Shown here: in pieces, positions 53,520-62,598 of the stretch
Numbering within the stretch: the stretch's first letter is position 1
Layout: every line of letters begins with the position of its first letter
Program-made: the position numbers and the translations under genes
The notes under the pieces: model-generated
The model's database searches: none
Told to the model about the DNA's origin: nothing
Seen by the model: only the letters and a program-made list of their open reading frames with translations
Origin: JANQEU01 sp965601455
GTDB lineage: Bacteria; Bacteroidota; Bacteroidia; Cytophagales; Cyclobacteriaceae
NCBI GenBank assembly: GCA_965601455.1
Contig: OZ271831.1
Coordinates: 1,984,001 to 2,048,000 of the forward strand
Reading direction: 5' to 3'
Length of the DNA stretch: 64,000 bases

Positions 53520-54743
53520 ATGGATTTCACCCCTTCAAAAAGATCACAGGAGTACCTGGCAAAATTGAAAGCATTCATGGAAGAGCATGTGTATCCTTTT
53601 GAAAGGGAGTACACCCTTTTTCACAAGAACAACAACCCGGATAGTAACTGGCAAAAATGGGCAGAGCACCCCAAACTGGAAGAGTTAAAGACTCTTGCAA
53701 GGGAACAGGGACTTTGGAACCTCTTTTTGCCTGACAAAAAACTAGGGGCCGGTTTATCTGTGCTGGAATACAGCCCATTGGCTGAGGAGATGGGAAAGGT
53801 TTACAATTCAGCGGAGATTTTTAACTGCAACGCCCCGGATACGGGTAACATGGAAGTTTTATACCATTTTGGCAATGAAAAGCAAAAAGAACAATGGTTG
53901 ATGCCTTTATTGGAAGGTAAGATCCGATCTGTGTTTTGCATGACCGAACCCGATGTGGCTTCATCAGATGCTACCAACATGGAGGCTACTATTGAGCCAG
54001 ATGGAGACGACATTGTGATCAATGGCAAGAAGTGGTGGGCAACGGGGTTGGGTCATCCGGATGCCAAAATCGCCATTGTTATGGGTAAAACTGCTGGTTC
54101 CGAGGATCGACATAAGCAACATAGCATGGTATTGGTTCCATTGGATACCGAAGGAGTGGAGATCAAGCGCATGCTAAATACGATCGGGGCATATGATCCA
54201 CCTTATGGTCATGGAGAAGTACACTTTGACAACGTAAGAGTCCCTAAGGAGAATCTGTTGCAGGATTACGGTGCCGGTTTTGCTATTGCCCAGGGACGAC
54301 TGGGTCCCGGGCGAATTCATCACTGCATGCGGTGCATCGGCGCCGCAGAGCGAGCACTGCAGCTGGCCATTATTAGAAGCGGTACCCGGGTAGCTTTTGG
54401 GAAACAATTGGCCAAACTGGGTGGGAACTCAGAACGATTTGCCAAAGCGCGAATAGACATTGACCAGGCTCGATTACTAACGCATTATGCTGCCTGGAAG
54501 ATTGATCGGGTTGGGGTGAGGGAGAGTATGGTTGAGATTTCAGCCATCAAAGTTGTGGCTCCCAATGTTCTACAGGAAGTTGTCGATATGGCCATGCAGA
54601 TTCATGGAGGCGGTGGTTTATCTGATGATTTTCCATTGAGCGCTTTCTTCCTGCAAGCAAGGGCACTTCGGCTGGCAGACGGTCCAGACGAAGTTCATTT
54701 ACGAATGCTGTCCAGACTGGAGTTCAAGAAATATCTAAGTTGA
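53520..54743 (+). CDS. ACAD10/ACAD11-type acyl-CoA dehydrogenase
   Basis: A 407-residue acyl-CoA dehydrogenase with ACAD11-like signatures: FNCNAPDTGNMEVL, CMTEPDVASSDATN, GPGRIHHCMRCIGAAERAL and LADGPDEVH. The Glu base of medium-chain enzymes (in YEGT) corresponds here to Asp387, as in ACAD10/11. In the levulinate pathway of Pseudomonas and in mammals, ACADs of this group act on 4-phosphoacyl-CoA made by an APH-fold kinase and expel phosphate to form an enoyl-CoA. Here the kinase gene follows 3 bp later, which is strong support for the same role. Confidence 0.9.
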   Translation: MDFTPSKRSQEYLAKLKAFMEEHVYPFEREYTLFHKNNNPDSNWQKWAEHPKLEELKTLAREQGLWNLFLPDKKLGAGLSVLEYSPLAEEMGKVYNSAEIFNCNAPDTGNMEVLYHFGNEKQKEQWLMPLLEGKIRSVFCMTEPDVASSDATNMEATIEPDGDDIVINGKKWWATGLGHPDAKIAIVMGKTAGSEDRHKQHSMVLVPLDTEGVEIKRMLNTIGAYDPPYGHGEVHFDNVRVPKENLLQDYGAGFAIAQGRLGPGRIHHCMRCIGAAERALQLAIIRSGTRVAFGKQLAKLGGNSERFAKARIDIDQARLLTHYAAWKIDRVGVRESMVEISAIKVVAPNVLQEVVDMAMQIHGGGGLSDDFPLSAFFLQARALRLADGPDEVHLRMLSRLEFKKYLS

Positions 54744-54746
54744 TCG

Positions 54747-55820
54747 ATGGGCACCGATAGGACCAGGGCACCTAACGAAAAGTCACAACGGAAAGGAGAG
54801 GAACTGGACCTCTCGAAACTGATTCCATGGATGCGAGAGCATTGGTCAGACCTGGAGGACGATCCGGAAGTGACACAATTTGCAGGTGGAGCATCCAATT
54901 GGACCTATCGACTACAGTTCAGTGAATTGGATGTGATCTTGAGAAGGGCTCCACTCGGAAAGAAAGCCTCTGGCGCACACGATATGCCAAGAGAATATCG
55001 ACTGCAACAGAAGCTAAAGCCTCATTACCCTTATGTACCTAAAATGTTGGCAGTCTGCGAAGACGAAACCGTTCTTGGTTCTAACTTTTACCTGATGGAA
55101 CGCCTGGAGGGAATGATTCCCAGGAAGAACTTACCACAGGAATACCCGAACGACCCGGCCATTGTAAAAGCTTTGTGTGAGTCCTTCTGGGATAAAATGG
55201 TCGAATTGCATAATGTGGATTACATGAAGGAAGGTCTGGGTGATCTGGCCAAAGGGTCTGGCTATATTGAGCGACAAATTACCGGTTGGAATAAACGTTT
55301 TTCGGATGCAAGAACGTGGAATGTACGATCCGGTAAAAATGTGATGAAATGGCTGGAACAAAACATCCCCGAAAAAGAGTATTTATGCCTGATTCACAAT
55401 GACTTTCGGTTGGATAATGTGGTCATCAATAAGGATAATCCAACAGATATAGTAGGGGTTTTGGATTGGGAACTGGCCACTATTGGCGATCGATTCATGG
55501 ACCTTGGGAATAGCTTTGCCTATTGGGTACAAGACGATGAGAATTTCTTTAGTAAATCCATTCGTCGACAACCCAGTAATGCTCCTGGAATGTTGACACG
55601 TAATGAGATTTTGAAATACTACCAGGAGCAAACGGGCCTGGAAATTGACGACTTCAGGTTTTACCGGGTTTATGGTCTCTTCCGTTTAGCTGGCATCGCT
55701 CAGCAGATTTACTATCGATATTCCAAAGGATTCACTACCAACAAGGCTTTTAAGAGTTTCTGGCTTTTTTCTAATTATCTCATTTTCACCAGTGAGAATG
55801 TAATTAAACAAAAGAGATAA
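54747..55820 (+). CDS. APH-fold phosphotransferase, candidate 4-hydroxyacyl-CoA kinase
   Basis: A 357-residue aminoglycoside-phosphotransferase-fold kinase. Catalytic loop HNDFRLDN gives His217, Asp219 and Asn224; the metal Asp240 is in LDWELATIGD. Both motifs match the APH domain of ACAD10/11 and LvaA. The first 20 residues are charged and probably disordered. It would phosphorylate the 4-hydroxyl of an acyl-CoA for the ACAD encoded just before it. It overlaps the histidine phosphatase gene by 1 bp (TAATG). Confidence 0.87.
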   Translation: MGTDRTRAPNEKSQRKGEELDLSKLIPWMREHWSDLEDDPEVTQFAGGASNWTYRLQFSELDVILRRAPLGKKASGAHDMPREYRLQQKLKPHYPYVPKMLAVCEDETVLGSNFYLMERLEGMIPRKNLPQEYPNDPAIVKALCESFWDKMVELHNVDYMKEGLGDLAKGSGYIERQITGWNKRFSDARTWNVRSGKNVMKWLEQNIPEKEYLCLIHNDFRLDNVVINKDNPTDIVGVLDWELATIGDRFMDLGNSFAYWVQDDENFFSKSIRRQPSNAPGMLTRNEILKYYQEQTGLEIDDFRFYRVYGLFRLAGIAQQIYYRYSKGFTTNKAFKSFWLFSNYLIFTSENVIKQKR

Positions 55821-56503
55821 TGCCTGTTATCTACATCGTCAGGCATGGACAGGCCAGCTTTTTAAAGAAGGACTATGATCAACTTTCTGACCTAGGTTTT
55901 ACCCAGGCAAAGGCACTTGGAAAGTCTTTTCAAGAAAGAAGTATATGCCCTGATCACATATTCACAGGGTCGATGGTCCGACATCAACAAACGGCCTCTG
56001 GTTTTCAGGAAGCTCTGGAAATAGATACTCCTAAGAGCGTATTGCAAGAATGGAATGAATACGATCACATGGAGTTGTTGGCGAGGTTTCGACCGGATTT
56101 AGTGGGTTTCGAGGGTATCACCGAGTATCTGAAGAGTCAAAAAGATCCGGCCCATGCTTTACAGAAACTTCTCAATGATTCAATCCACAACTGGATTCAA
56201 GACAAGTACGAATACACCATCTCCTGGAAGGATTTTAAAAGGAATATCGACTCCGCACTGAAGCAGGTTGTTAATCAGGTATCAAGTGGGGAGAAAGCCA
56301 TTGTTTTTAGTTCCGGTGGACCCATTGCTGTTTTGCTGATGAAGTTTTTAAGACTCCCTGACGATCAGTTCACGGAGCTATTACCGAAACTGGTTAACAC
56401 CGGAGTGACTAGAATTACAACCAGTGGTAAAGGGCTTTCATTAATATCCTTCAACGAGCATAGCCATTTAGATCACAATCCGGATTATATAACTTATCGA
56501 TAG
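55820..56503 (+). CDS. Histidine phosphatase family protein
   Basis: A 227-residue phosphoglycerate-mutase-like phosphatase with the catalytic RHGQAS (8-13), a second His in the SSGGPIAVL-type core (about 165), and the usual Arg contacts (MVRHQQTA near 53). It lies inside the lipid operon, so it may remove phosphate from an off-path phosphoacyl-CoA or release CoA-precursor phosphate; neither is shown. Confidence 0.85.
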   Translation: MPVIYIVRHGQASFLKKDYDQLSDLGFTQAKALGKSFQERSICPDHIFTGSMVRHQQTASGFQEALEIDTPKSVLQEWNEYDHMELLARFRPDLVGFEGITEYLKSQKDPAHALQKLLNDSIHNWIQDKYEYTISWKDFKRNIDSALKQVVNQVSSGEKAIVFSSGGPIAVLLMKFLRLPDDQFTELLPKLVNTGVTRITTSGKGLSLISFNEHSHLDHNPDYITYR

Positions 56504-56505
56504 AT

Positions 56506-57324
56506 ATGAAAAGAGAACTTAAGAATCTAAACAATCGATTTCCAGGTAAAACGGCCTTTATTACGGGTGCCGGTTCCGGATTGGGAGCGTCATTTACCCA
56601 GCTCCTGTTGGATAATAATTGGTCCCTGCACCTGGCAGACCTAAGACCTGAAACATTGGATAGGTTCAAAGATTCGGATAAGGTTGAAGTCTATTCCCTG
56701 GATGTAGGCAACAAAACCGAATACCAGCAGATTGTTAAAAAAGTATCCGAATCAGTCGACCACATTGATCTACTGATTAACAATGCGGGTATTGGGGATG
56801 GGTCCTTCTTTGATCAATATGATATTGGCTTGTGGGAAAAAATGATCCAGGTAAACCTGATGGGCACAGTTTACGGTTCGAAATACTTTATTCCGCTAAT
56901 GAAGAGTGAACCAGGTGGAATAATAATAAACATTGGCAGTGCCGCAGGGTTTATGAATGCTCCGGGTATGTCCGCCTACAACGTTTCGAAAGCAGCTGTC
57001 TACTCCTTTTCAGAAACACTTCTCTATGAGTTGAAGAATGAGAACATCCATGTTTGTGTTGCTACCCCAACGTTTTTCAAGACGAACATTATGCAGGACG
57101 CGCAAGGATCTGATGCGTTTGTTCAGTTCGCCGAAAAACAAATGAAGTATTCAAAGACCAACGCAGATGAGATGGCGGAAGTAATACTGAACCAGGCAGC
57201 GCAAGGGAAGTTTCAGGTCATTTTTCCACGAGAGGCTAAGAGAAATCATTTCTTGAAAAAGTGGTTCCCAGGATTAGTAGAGAAGAAAATCGACAAGATG
57301 CTGACCAAATTCAAAGCAACCTAA
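56506..57324 (+). CDS. Short-chain dehydrogenase/reductase (second, lipid operon)
   Basis: A 272-residue classical SDR: TGAGSGLGAS (21-30), NNAGIG (about 92), catalytic Ser (GSAAGF, about 145) and YNVSK (about 158-162). The basic C-terminal tail (KKWFPGLVEKKIDKMLTKFK region) may bind membranes. It lies 2 bp after the phosphatase gene. Likely handles a 3- or 4-hydroxyacyl intermediate. Confidence 0.88.
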   Translation: MKRELKNLNNRFPGKTAFITGAGSGLGASFTQLLLDNNWSLHLADLRPETLDRFKDSDKVEVYSLDVGNKTEYQQIVKKVSESVDHIDLLINNAGIGDGSFFDQYDIGLWEKMIQVNLMGTVYGSKYFIPLMKSEPGGIIINIGSAAGFMNAPGMSAYNVSKAAVYSFSETLLYELKNENIHVCVATPTFFKTNIMQDAQGSDAFVQFAEKQMKYSKTNADEMAEVILNQAAQGKFQVIFPREAKRNHFLKKWFPGLVEKKIDKMLTKFKAT

Positions 57325-57371
57325 TACCCGGGAGTTCCTAATTATTAGAATGATCTCCATATATTCAGGTC

Positions 57372-58370
57372 ATGAAAAATAAGCAACAAGTCCTGGCTAA
57401 GCGACCAGTGGGATCTCCTGCGCCGGACACATGGAAATTAGTTGAAGAGCAAGTCCCGGATCTGAAGGACGGCGAGATATTAATCAAACAGCATTTCGTG
57501 TCATTGGATCCTGCCATGCGTGGATGGATCAATGAAGCGAAATCGTATATTCCACCGGTTCAAATAGGGGAGGTTATGCGAGCGGGAACAGTTGGGGAAG
57601 TAATAAACACCAAAGGAAACACTAAGTTTAGCAAAGGTGATTTTATAACGGGCTGGGGTGGAGTTCAGCAATACACAGTAACAGATGGAGATCAGTATTA
57701 TAAAGTAGATCCTTCGCTGGTTGAACTACCAACATACATCGGCACATTGGGTATGCCCGGGATGACAGCTTATTTCGGTTTGTTGGAAGTGGGTGATCTG
57801 AAAGAGGGGGAAAGAGTAGTCGTTTCGGGGGCGGCGGGTGCCGTTGGGAGTGTTGTCGGGCAAATTGCAAAAATTAAGAATTGTCATGTAGTCGGAATTG
57901 CCGGTGGCCCTGACAAGTGTAAGTACATTGTTGATGAGTTGGGGTTTGATGTTGCAATCGACTACAAGAACGAAGATGTGAATAAGAGCTTGAAACAGGC
58001 CTGTCCGGAAGGGATAGATGTTTATTTTGACAACGTAGGAGGGGACATACTCGAAGCAGCATTGAGAAGACTACGAAGGCATGCCAGAATTCCTATCTGT
58101 GGTGCCATTTCGCAATACAACAGTACCGAGATGAAAGGTCCTGCCAATTACTTATCTATATTGGTCAATAGAGCAAGAATGGAAGGTTTTTTGGTGATGG
58201 ATTATGCTAAAAAATTTGGACAGGCCTCAAGAGAGATGGGTATGTGGATGGCCCAGGGCCAACTAAAAAGTAAGGAAGATATTTACGAGGGTATTGAAAA
58301 CTTTCATGAAACATTTTTGAGACTTTTTTCGGGTGATAAATTAGGTAAACTGGTTCTGGATGTCAGATAG
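57372..58370 (+). CDS. NADP-dependent MDR oxidoreductase (PTGR/CurA-like enone reductase)
   Basis: A 332-residue zinc-free medium-chain reductase: SLDPAMRGW and GTLGMPGMTAYFGLLE are hallmarks of the prostaglandin reductase/CurA group, and GAAGAVGSV (about 154-162) binds NADP(H). Such enzymes reduce the double bond of alpha,beta-unsaturated ketones and aldehydes such as 4-hydroxynonenal, which would feed 4-hydroxy acids to the kinase/ACAD pair. Its 3' end overlaps the TesB gene by 11 bp. Confidence 0.88.
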   Translation: MKNKQQVLAKRPVGSPAPDTWKLVEEQVPDLKDGEILIKQHFVSLDPAMRGWINEAKSYIPPVQIGEVMRAGTVGEVINTKGNTKFSKGDFITGWGGVQQYTVTDGDQYYKVDPSLVELPTYIGTLGMPGMTAYFGLLEVGDLKEGERVVVSGAAGAVGSVVGQIAKIKNCHVVGIAGGPDKCKYIVDELGFDVAIDYKNEDVNKSLKQACPEGIDVYFDNVGGDILEAALRRLRRHARIPICGAISQYNSTEMKGPANYLSILVNRARMEGFLVMDYAKKFGQASREMGMWMAQGQLKSKEDIYEGIENFHETFLRLFSGDKLGKLVLDVR

Positions 58371-59220
58371 TAAAAGAAGTCAAACCCCATTGGCAGACCT
58401 TCTGCAGGTCGAGCAGCTGGACAAGAATCTATTCCGGGGACAAAACTATCCAGCTACATGGGGAAGAGTATTTGGAGGTCAAATTGTGGCCCAGGCATTG
58501 GCATCAGCAGGCAGAACTGTCAACTCAGAACGAATACTTCACTCTATGCACGGGTATTTCATACTTCCCGGTGAACTCGACCGACCGGTAATATTTGAGG
58601 TAGAACCCATCAGGGATGGCAGAAGTTTTAACACTCGCAGGGTAGTGGCATTGCAGGAAGGGAAAGCCATCTTCAATATGTCTGCGTCGTTTCAGGTGCA
58701 GGAATCCGGACTGGATCACCAATTGCCAATGCCGGATGTTCCCCATTACAGTGAGTTGATTTCCGATAAAGAGTGGGCACTTAGACAAGGAGATAGTCTG
58801 CCACGTATGTTTCGAAGTTATTTAATTGACAGGTACATCGAGTTTCGCCCAACGAACTTTCTCGATCCAAAAAACCCGCAAAGGACAGAACCCATTAAGA
58901 ATATCTGGATTAAGGTGGAAGAAAAACTTCCTGATGATCCTACCATGCAGCGAGAAGCATTGGCATTTGCCTCCGACTACAATTTGATGGTTACTGCTCT
59001 TTATCCCCATATTGGAGAGTTTGATGTACTACAACTAGCAAGTCTGGATCATGCGATGTGGTTTCATCGAGACTTTCGTGCGGATGAATGGTTACTTTAT
59101 GCCATGGATAGTCCAAGTGCCAGCAACAGTCGGGGATTTAACCGGGGTAACTTCTTTAACGAATCAGGTCAATTAGTTGCCAGTGTGACCCAGGAAGGGC
59201 TGATGCGTAAGCGAACCTAA
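58360..59220 (+). CDS. tesB: Acyl-CoA thioesterase II (TesB)
   Basis: A 286-residue double-hotdog thioesterase. ATWGRVFGGQIVAQAL (about 32-47) and SLDHAMWFHRDFRADEWLL with the catalytic Asp230 are TesB signatures; the C-terminus RGFNRGNFFNESGQLVASVTQEG is also typical. It hydrolyses medium/long acyl-CoAs, releasing CoA. It is the last gene of the lipid operon and starts within the MDR gene. Confidence 0.92.
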   Translation: MSDSKRSQTPLADLLQVEQLDKNLFRGQNYPATWGRVFGGQIVAQALASAGRTVNSERILHSMHGYFILPGELDRPVIFEVEPIRDGRSFNTRRVVALQEGKAIFNMSASFQVQESGLDHQLPMPDVPHYSELISDKEWALRQGDSLPRMFRSYLIDRYIEFRPTNFLDPKNPQRTEPIKNIWIKVEEKLPDDPTMQREALAFASDYNLMVTALYPHIGEFDVLQLASLDHAMWFHRDFRADEWLLYAMDSPSASNSRGFNRGNFFNESGQLVASVTQEGLMRKRT

Positions 59221-59290
59221 GTTGCTCACTATATGGTGATTAGGTAATATCTACTATAATGACTCGTTAAGATTGGAAATACCCGCAAAC

Positions 59291-60250
59291 ATGAATCGAG
59301 TCCTTATAATTTTATTTATCTCATCAATTTTGTTGAGTTGTTCCAATGAGAAGGGAGACAATAATGAACCTGTTCCTTCAATTCCAATTTCATCGGACGT
59401 AAGAACATTTATATTCGGCAATAGCCTGGTTAGCCATCTGGAGCAGGTTAATATCACTCCCAGCCAGGAGACCTCTGTACCTCATTGGATGTTTCTTTTA
59501 TCCCAGTCCGCAGGGACTACATACAGCGCCAGTGGGCAGTTTGGATTCCTTACCAATCATCGAAATCTTCCGCCAGATGTAAATATGAATTTTGACCTGA
59601 TTTCTCCACCATGGAATAACGACCAGGAAGACTTTGGAGATGCTGATTTCAATTCTGTCTGGTTGACACCTGCAAACTTCACCCAGTTTCAACCACCGAC
59701 TGAAAATTATTTTGATGAGAGTTTCAGCCCTGTTGATGCATCAATTGATGTCTTTGATTGGGTTTCACAACAAGAACCAGGAATCAATCTATATATCTAT
59801 GAAGGTTGGCCGGATATGGCTCCTTTTATTAACTCATTCCCCCCGGATTTTGATGAATTAGCGGAATATCATGCCTACACAATTGGTGATTTCCATGATT
59901 GGTTCATTATCCTGCATGATGAGCTTTTGGAAAGAAGACCAGAACTGAATATCAAAATGATACCTGTTGGCCCTGTACTTCAAAGAATACTGACGGAAAC
60001 GCCATTGAGTGAAGTTGAGATCCTGGAAATTTATGAGGATGATGCTCCTCATGGACGAGCAACACTTTATTTTCTTGCCAGTATGATTACGTATCATGCC
60101 ATGTACCGTACTGCGGCACCTGAAGCGTTTCAGATTCCGGAGATCGTTCATGTCGCAGTTGTAGAGAATTACTCTACCATTCGGCAAATAATCGAAGAAG
60201 AACTGGAACAATTCAACGACGGCGCGGGAAACAGTAGGGTTTGGTACTGA
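59291..60250 (+). CDS. SGNH-hydrolase-like lipoprotein
   Basis: A 319-residue lipoprotein (ILLSC, Cys17; start at the ATG at 59291, six residues into the open frame). FGNSL with Ser45 replaces the GDSL block I, and DAPHG (Asp251, His254) fits the DxxH of block V, so the Ser-Asp-His set of an SGNH hydrolase is possible. The middle (IYEGWPDMAPF) would hold the block III region. It is probably an esterase or carbohydrate esterase in the envelope; not certain. Confidence 0.65.
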   Translation: MNRVLIILFISSILLSCSNEKGDNNEPVPSIPISSDVRTFIFGNSLVSHLEQVNITPSQETSVPHWMFLLSQSAGTTYSASGQFGFLTNHRNLPPDVNMNFDLISPPWNNDQEDFGDADFNSVWLTPANFTQFQPPTENYFDESFSPVDASIDVFDWVSQQEPGINLYIYEGWPDMAPFINSFPPDFDELAEYHAYTIGDFHDWFIILHDELLERRPELNIKMIPVGPVLQRILTETPLSEVEILEIYEDDAPHGRATLYFLASMITYHAMYRTAAPEAFQIPEIVHVAVVENYSTIRQIIEEELEQFNDGAGNSRVWY

Positions 60251-60299
60251 AGAACTAAAATCATCATTTTTTTGTTTGGAAGTTCTCAACCGAAAAGTG

Positions 60300-60662
60300 A
60301 TGTCAATTAGTTACCTAACCCATAAAGGCAAGACCATCATGTTTGCTGATTACCGGGAATGCAAAAAAGGGCCTGAGCAGCTGGAATTGCTTGATAATGT
60401 GGCAAATGAAATGAAGACTCACCCTGAAGTTCTTTTACTGGTCGATTACTCCGGTATCTCCGCAGGTGTAGACTACATGTCACGAGTTAAGCATTACGGG
60501 AATACAGTGTTTAAAGAGAAGATGAAGTGTTCCGCAGTATTGGGTGTTACCGGTTTGAAGAAGATTCTTTTTGACGGTTACAATCGGGCTACGGGTGCTG
60601 GAAACGTGAAATCCTTTATCACGAAAGAAGAAGCACTGGATTGGCTGGTAGATTATAAATAA
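60300..60662 (+). CDS. STAS/SpoIIAA-like single-domain protein (paralogue 2)
   Basis: A 120-residue protein: ADYREC, VLLLVDYSG, VLGVTGLKKILFDGYNRATG and EALDWLV align with the protein at 37185-37553. ATG at 60300 gives the same N-terminal length as its paralogue; a TTG at 60276 is less likely. Function unknown. Confidence 0.7.
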   Translation: MSISYLTHKGKTIMFADYRECKKGPEQLELLDNVANEMKTHPEVLLLVDYSGISAGVDYMSRVKHYGNTVFKEKMKCSAVLGVTGLKKILFDGYNRATGAGNVKSFITKEEALDWLVDYK

Positions 60663-60723
60663 GTTTCCTGGAGATGGGATACAGACAGCTGGTTACTTCT
60701 GAAAGGAGATAGGAAAGAGGAAG

Positions 60724-61431
60724 TTGAGTAATAAATTCAAAAAGTATCTGGTTTATGTCATTTTCCTTCTTGGCTATGAATTAAATGCCCAGGAGAGGAA
60801 TGATAGACACTCAATAGGGATCCATTGGGACTTACCGACCCAGATCGGGGGTAGGTACGATTTTAACTTCACCAACTGGTTATCCGGAAATATCCAAGTA
60901 GGGATCTTGTCTGAGCCTAATACTTCAATTATTCTCAATACTCTCGAAGCTTTTGGAACCGACCAATTGACCATGGACTTAATTGATAACGCCTTCCAAT
61001 TTGGTTTTGTGATGAAAGAGGGGGTGAACATCCATTTCGGAAAAAACTATTCGGGTATTTACTTTCAGCAGATTTATTTGAATGGAGAAGATACTCCCTA
61101 TGACATCGTCGAAGTCGTTTTAGACGAAGACCTGAGCCAATATCCGCTTTTAAATAGGCGCAGATCCGGAAATGAAACGTCTTTAATTCTGGACTCAAAT
61201 CTTTTTCAGTTTGGGATTCTTTTCGGCAGAAGATTTCATCTAAAGGAAGAGAAATCATTCCTGTTTGCGGAAATTGGAGCGAGTCTTAATATCGGTTCAA
61301 ATAGTCGACTGTCCTCTGAAGTACGGGATTTCACAAACCTGAATAGCGAAATAGATGACTATTTGGAAGGTATATACTCCGATTATGCCTTCATTCCAAG
61401 CTTGACGTTTGGATGGGCAAAAAGGTTTTAG
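60724..61431 (+). CDS. Outer-membrane beta-barrel-like protein, unknown
   Basis: A 235-residue exported protein with a signal peptide (1-22, ELNAQ) and alternating amphipathic beta strands rich in aromatic residues, ending WAKRF, typical of outer-membrane barrels. It starts with TTG (60724). Family not recognised. Its end overlaps the convergent flavoprotein gene by 4 bp. Confidence 0.65.
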   Translation: MSNKFKKYLVYVIFLLGYELNAQERNDRHSIGIHWDLPTQIGGRYDFNFTNWLSGNIQVGILSEPNTSIILNTLEAFGTDQLTMDLIDNAFQFGFVMKEGVNIHFGKNYSGIYFQQIYLNGEDTPYDIVEVVLDEDLSQYPLLNRRRSGNETSLILDSNLFQFGILFGRRFHLKEEKSFLFAEIGASLNIGSNSRLSSEVRDFTNLNSEIDDYLEGIYSDYAFIPSLTFGWAKRF

Positions 61432-62462
61432 CCGACTTTCGATTTAACGATTGGAATTACCTCTTTTCCAATAAGCTCAATCGCCGTCATTAGCTGCTCA
61501 TGAGTCACCAGTGGATTATCCATTTGGAAAGTAAACCGGTCAATTCCACCCAGAGCTTCACTATGTCGCAGTATTTTTTCCGCTACATGCTCCGGATCGC
61601 CGACAACTATAGCGCCAAGTTCATCGGTTTGTGAATCAAATGCCTGCCTGGTCACAGGGGGCCAACCTCTTTCTTTACCGATGTCATTAAACATCTTCTC
61701 ATATCCTGGGAAATAGGTATTCAATGTAGTTTGCTGATCTTCTCCAACCATACCCAGGGAGTGTAGACCAACTTTCATCTTCTCCTCCGGATGGCCCGCT
61801 CCGAGAAAAGCTTCACGATACATATCAATTAGAGGCCGAAAACGATGGGTCTGCCCACCAATAACTGCAACCATTAGAGGTACACCTTGCTTTCCGGCAC
61901 TGACGAAGGAGGTTGGCGTACCTCCAACTCCTCGATAAATTGGAATTTCTTCCTGTGGCGGGCGAGGGTAAATTTCCTGATTTTGTAGTGGAGGTCTGAA
62001 TCTTCCTGACCATGTAACACTCTTTTCGTCCCTTATTTTAAGGAGTAAATCCAGCTTCTCTTCGAAGAGCTCATCATAATCCTGAATGTTTAATCCGAAT
62101 AGGGGAAAAGAGTCGGTGAATGAACCTCTGCCAACGACCATCTCAGCACGACCTTTAGAAATGAGATCCAAAGTCGCAAAATTCTGAAATACTCGTACAG
62201 GGTCAGCCGAGCTAAGGACCGTTACTGCACTGCTGAGTTTAATTCTTTTTGTTCTGGCTGCCGCGGCCGCCAGAATCACTGCATTGGCTGAGTCGAGGAA
62301 TTCTTTTCTGTAATGTTCACCAATGGCGAAAGTGTCCAGGCCCATTTCGTCAGCAAATGAGATTCTTTCGAGGAGGCGTTCCATGTCACTTACCGGGTTG
62401 GTAAAAACTCCTGTTTCTTTATCAATACTTGCCGCGGCAAAACTGTCGATTCCAATTTCCAT
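61428..62462 (-). CDS. LLM-class flavin-dependent oxidoreductase
   Basis: A 344-residue luciferase-like monooxygenase: start MEIGIDSFAAAS, EHYRKEFLDSANAVILAAAAART, SSADPVRVFQNFATLDLISKGRAEMVVGRGS (core of the flavin site, given by its key residues) and YRGVGGTP. It uses reduced FMN and oxygen; substrate unknown. It is divergent from the PadR gene. Confidence 0.9.
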   Translation of the reverse strand: MEIGIDSFAAASIDKETGVFTNPVSDMERLLERISFADEMGLDTFAIGEHYRKEFLDSANAVILAAAAARTKRIKLSSAVTVLSSADPVRVFQNFATLDLISKGRAEMVVGRGSFTDSFPLFGLNIQDYDELFEEKLDLLLKIRDEKSVTWSGRFRPPLQNQEIYPRPPQEEIPIYRGVGGTPTSFVSAGKQGVPLMVAVIGGQTHRFRPLIDMYREAFLGAGHPEEKMKVGLHSLGMVGEDQQTTLNTYFPGYEKMFNDIGKERGWPPVTRQAFDSQTDELGAIVVGDPEHVAEKILRHSEALGGIDRFTFQMDNPLVTHEQLMTAIELIGKEVIPIVKSKVG

Positions 62463-62598
62463 ATCCTGTCAACATAGTTATTGTAAAATGAGTTGAGAGT
62501 TTGGCGATTATGGAAATAAAATGAAACCTGTAAGACATTTGATCGTTATACTTTGGTATTCTATGTATATAGATCAACAAAGTGTATAGATTTGTAAT

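Noticed and set aside
62587..62594. TAGATTTG before the second PadR gene
   Set aside because: It matches the -7 consensus but ends only 4 bp before the ATG, so a start site would fall inside the gene, and no -33 box is at the right distance.
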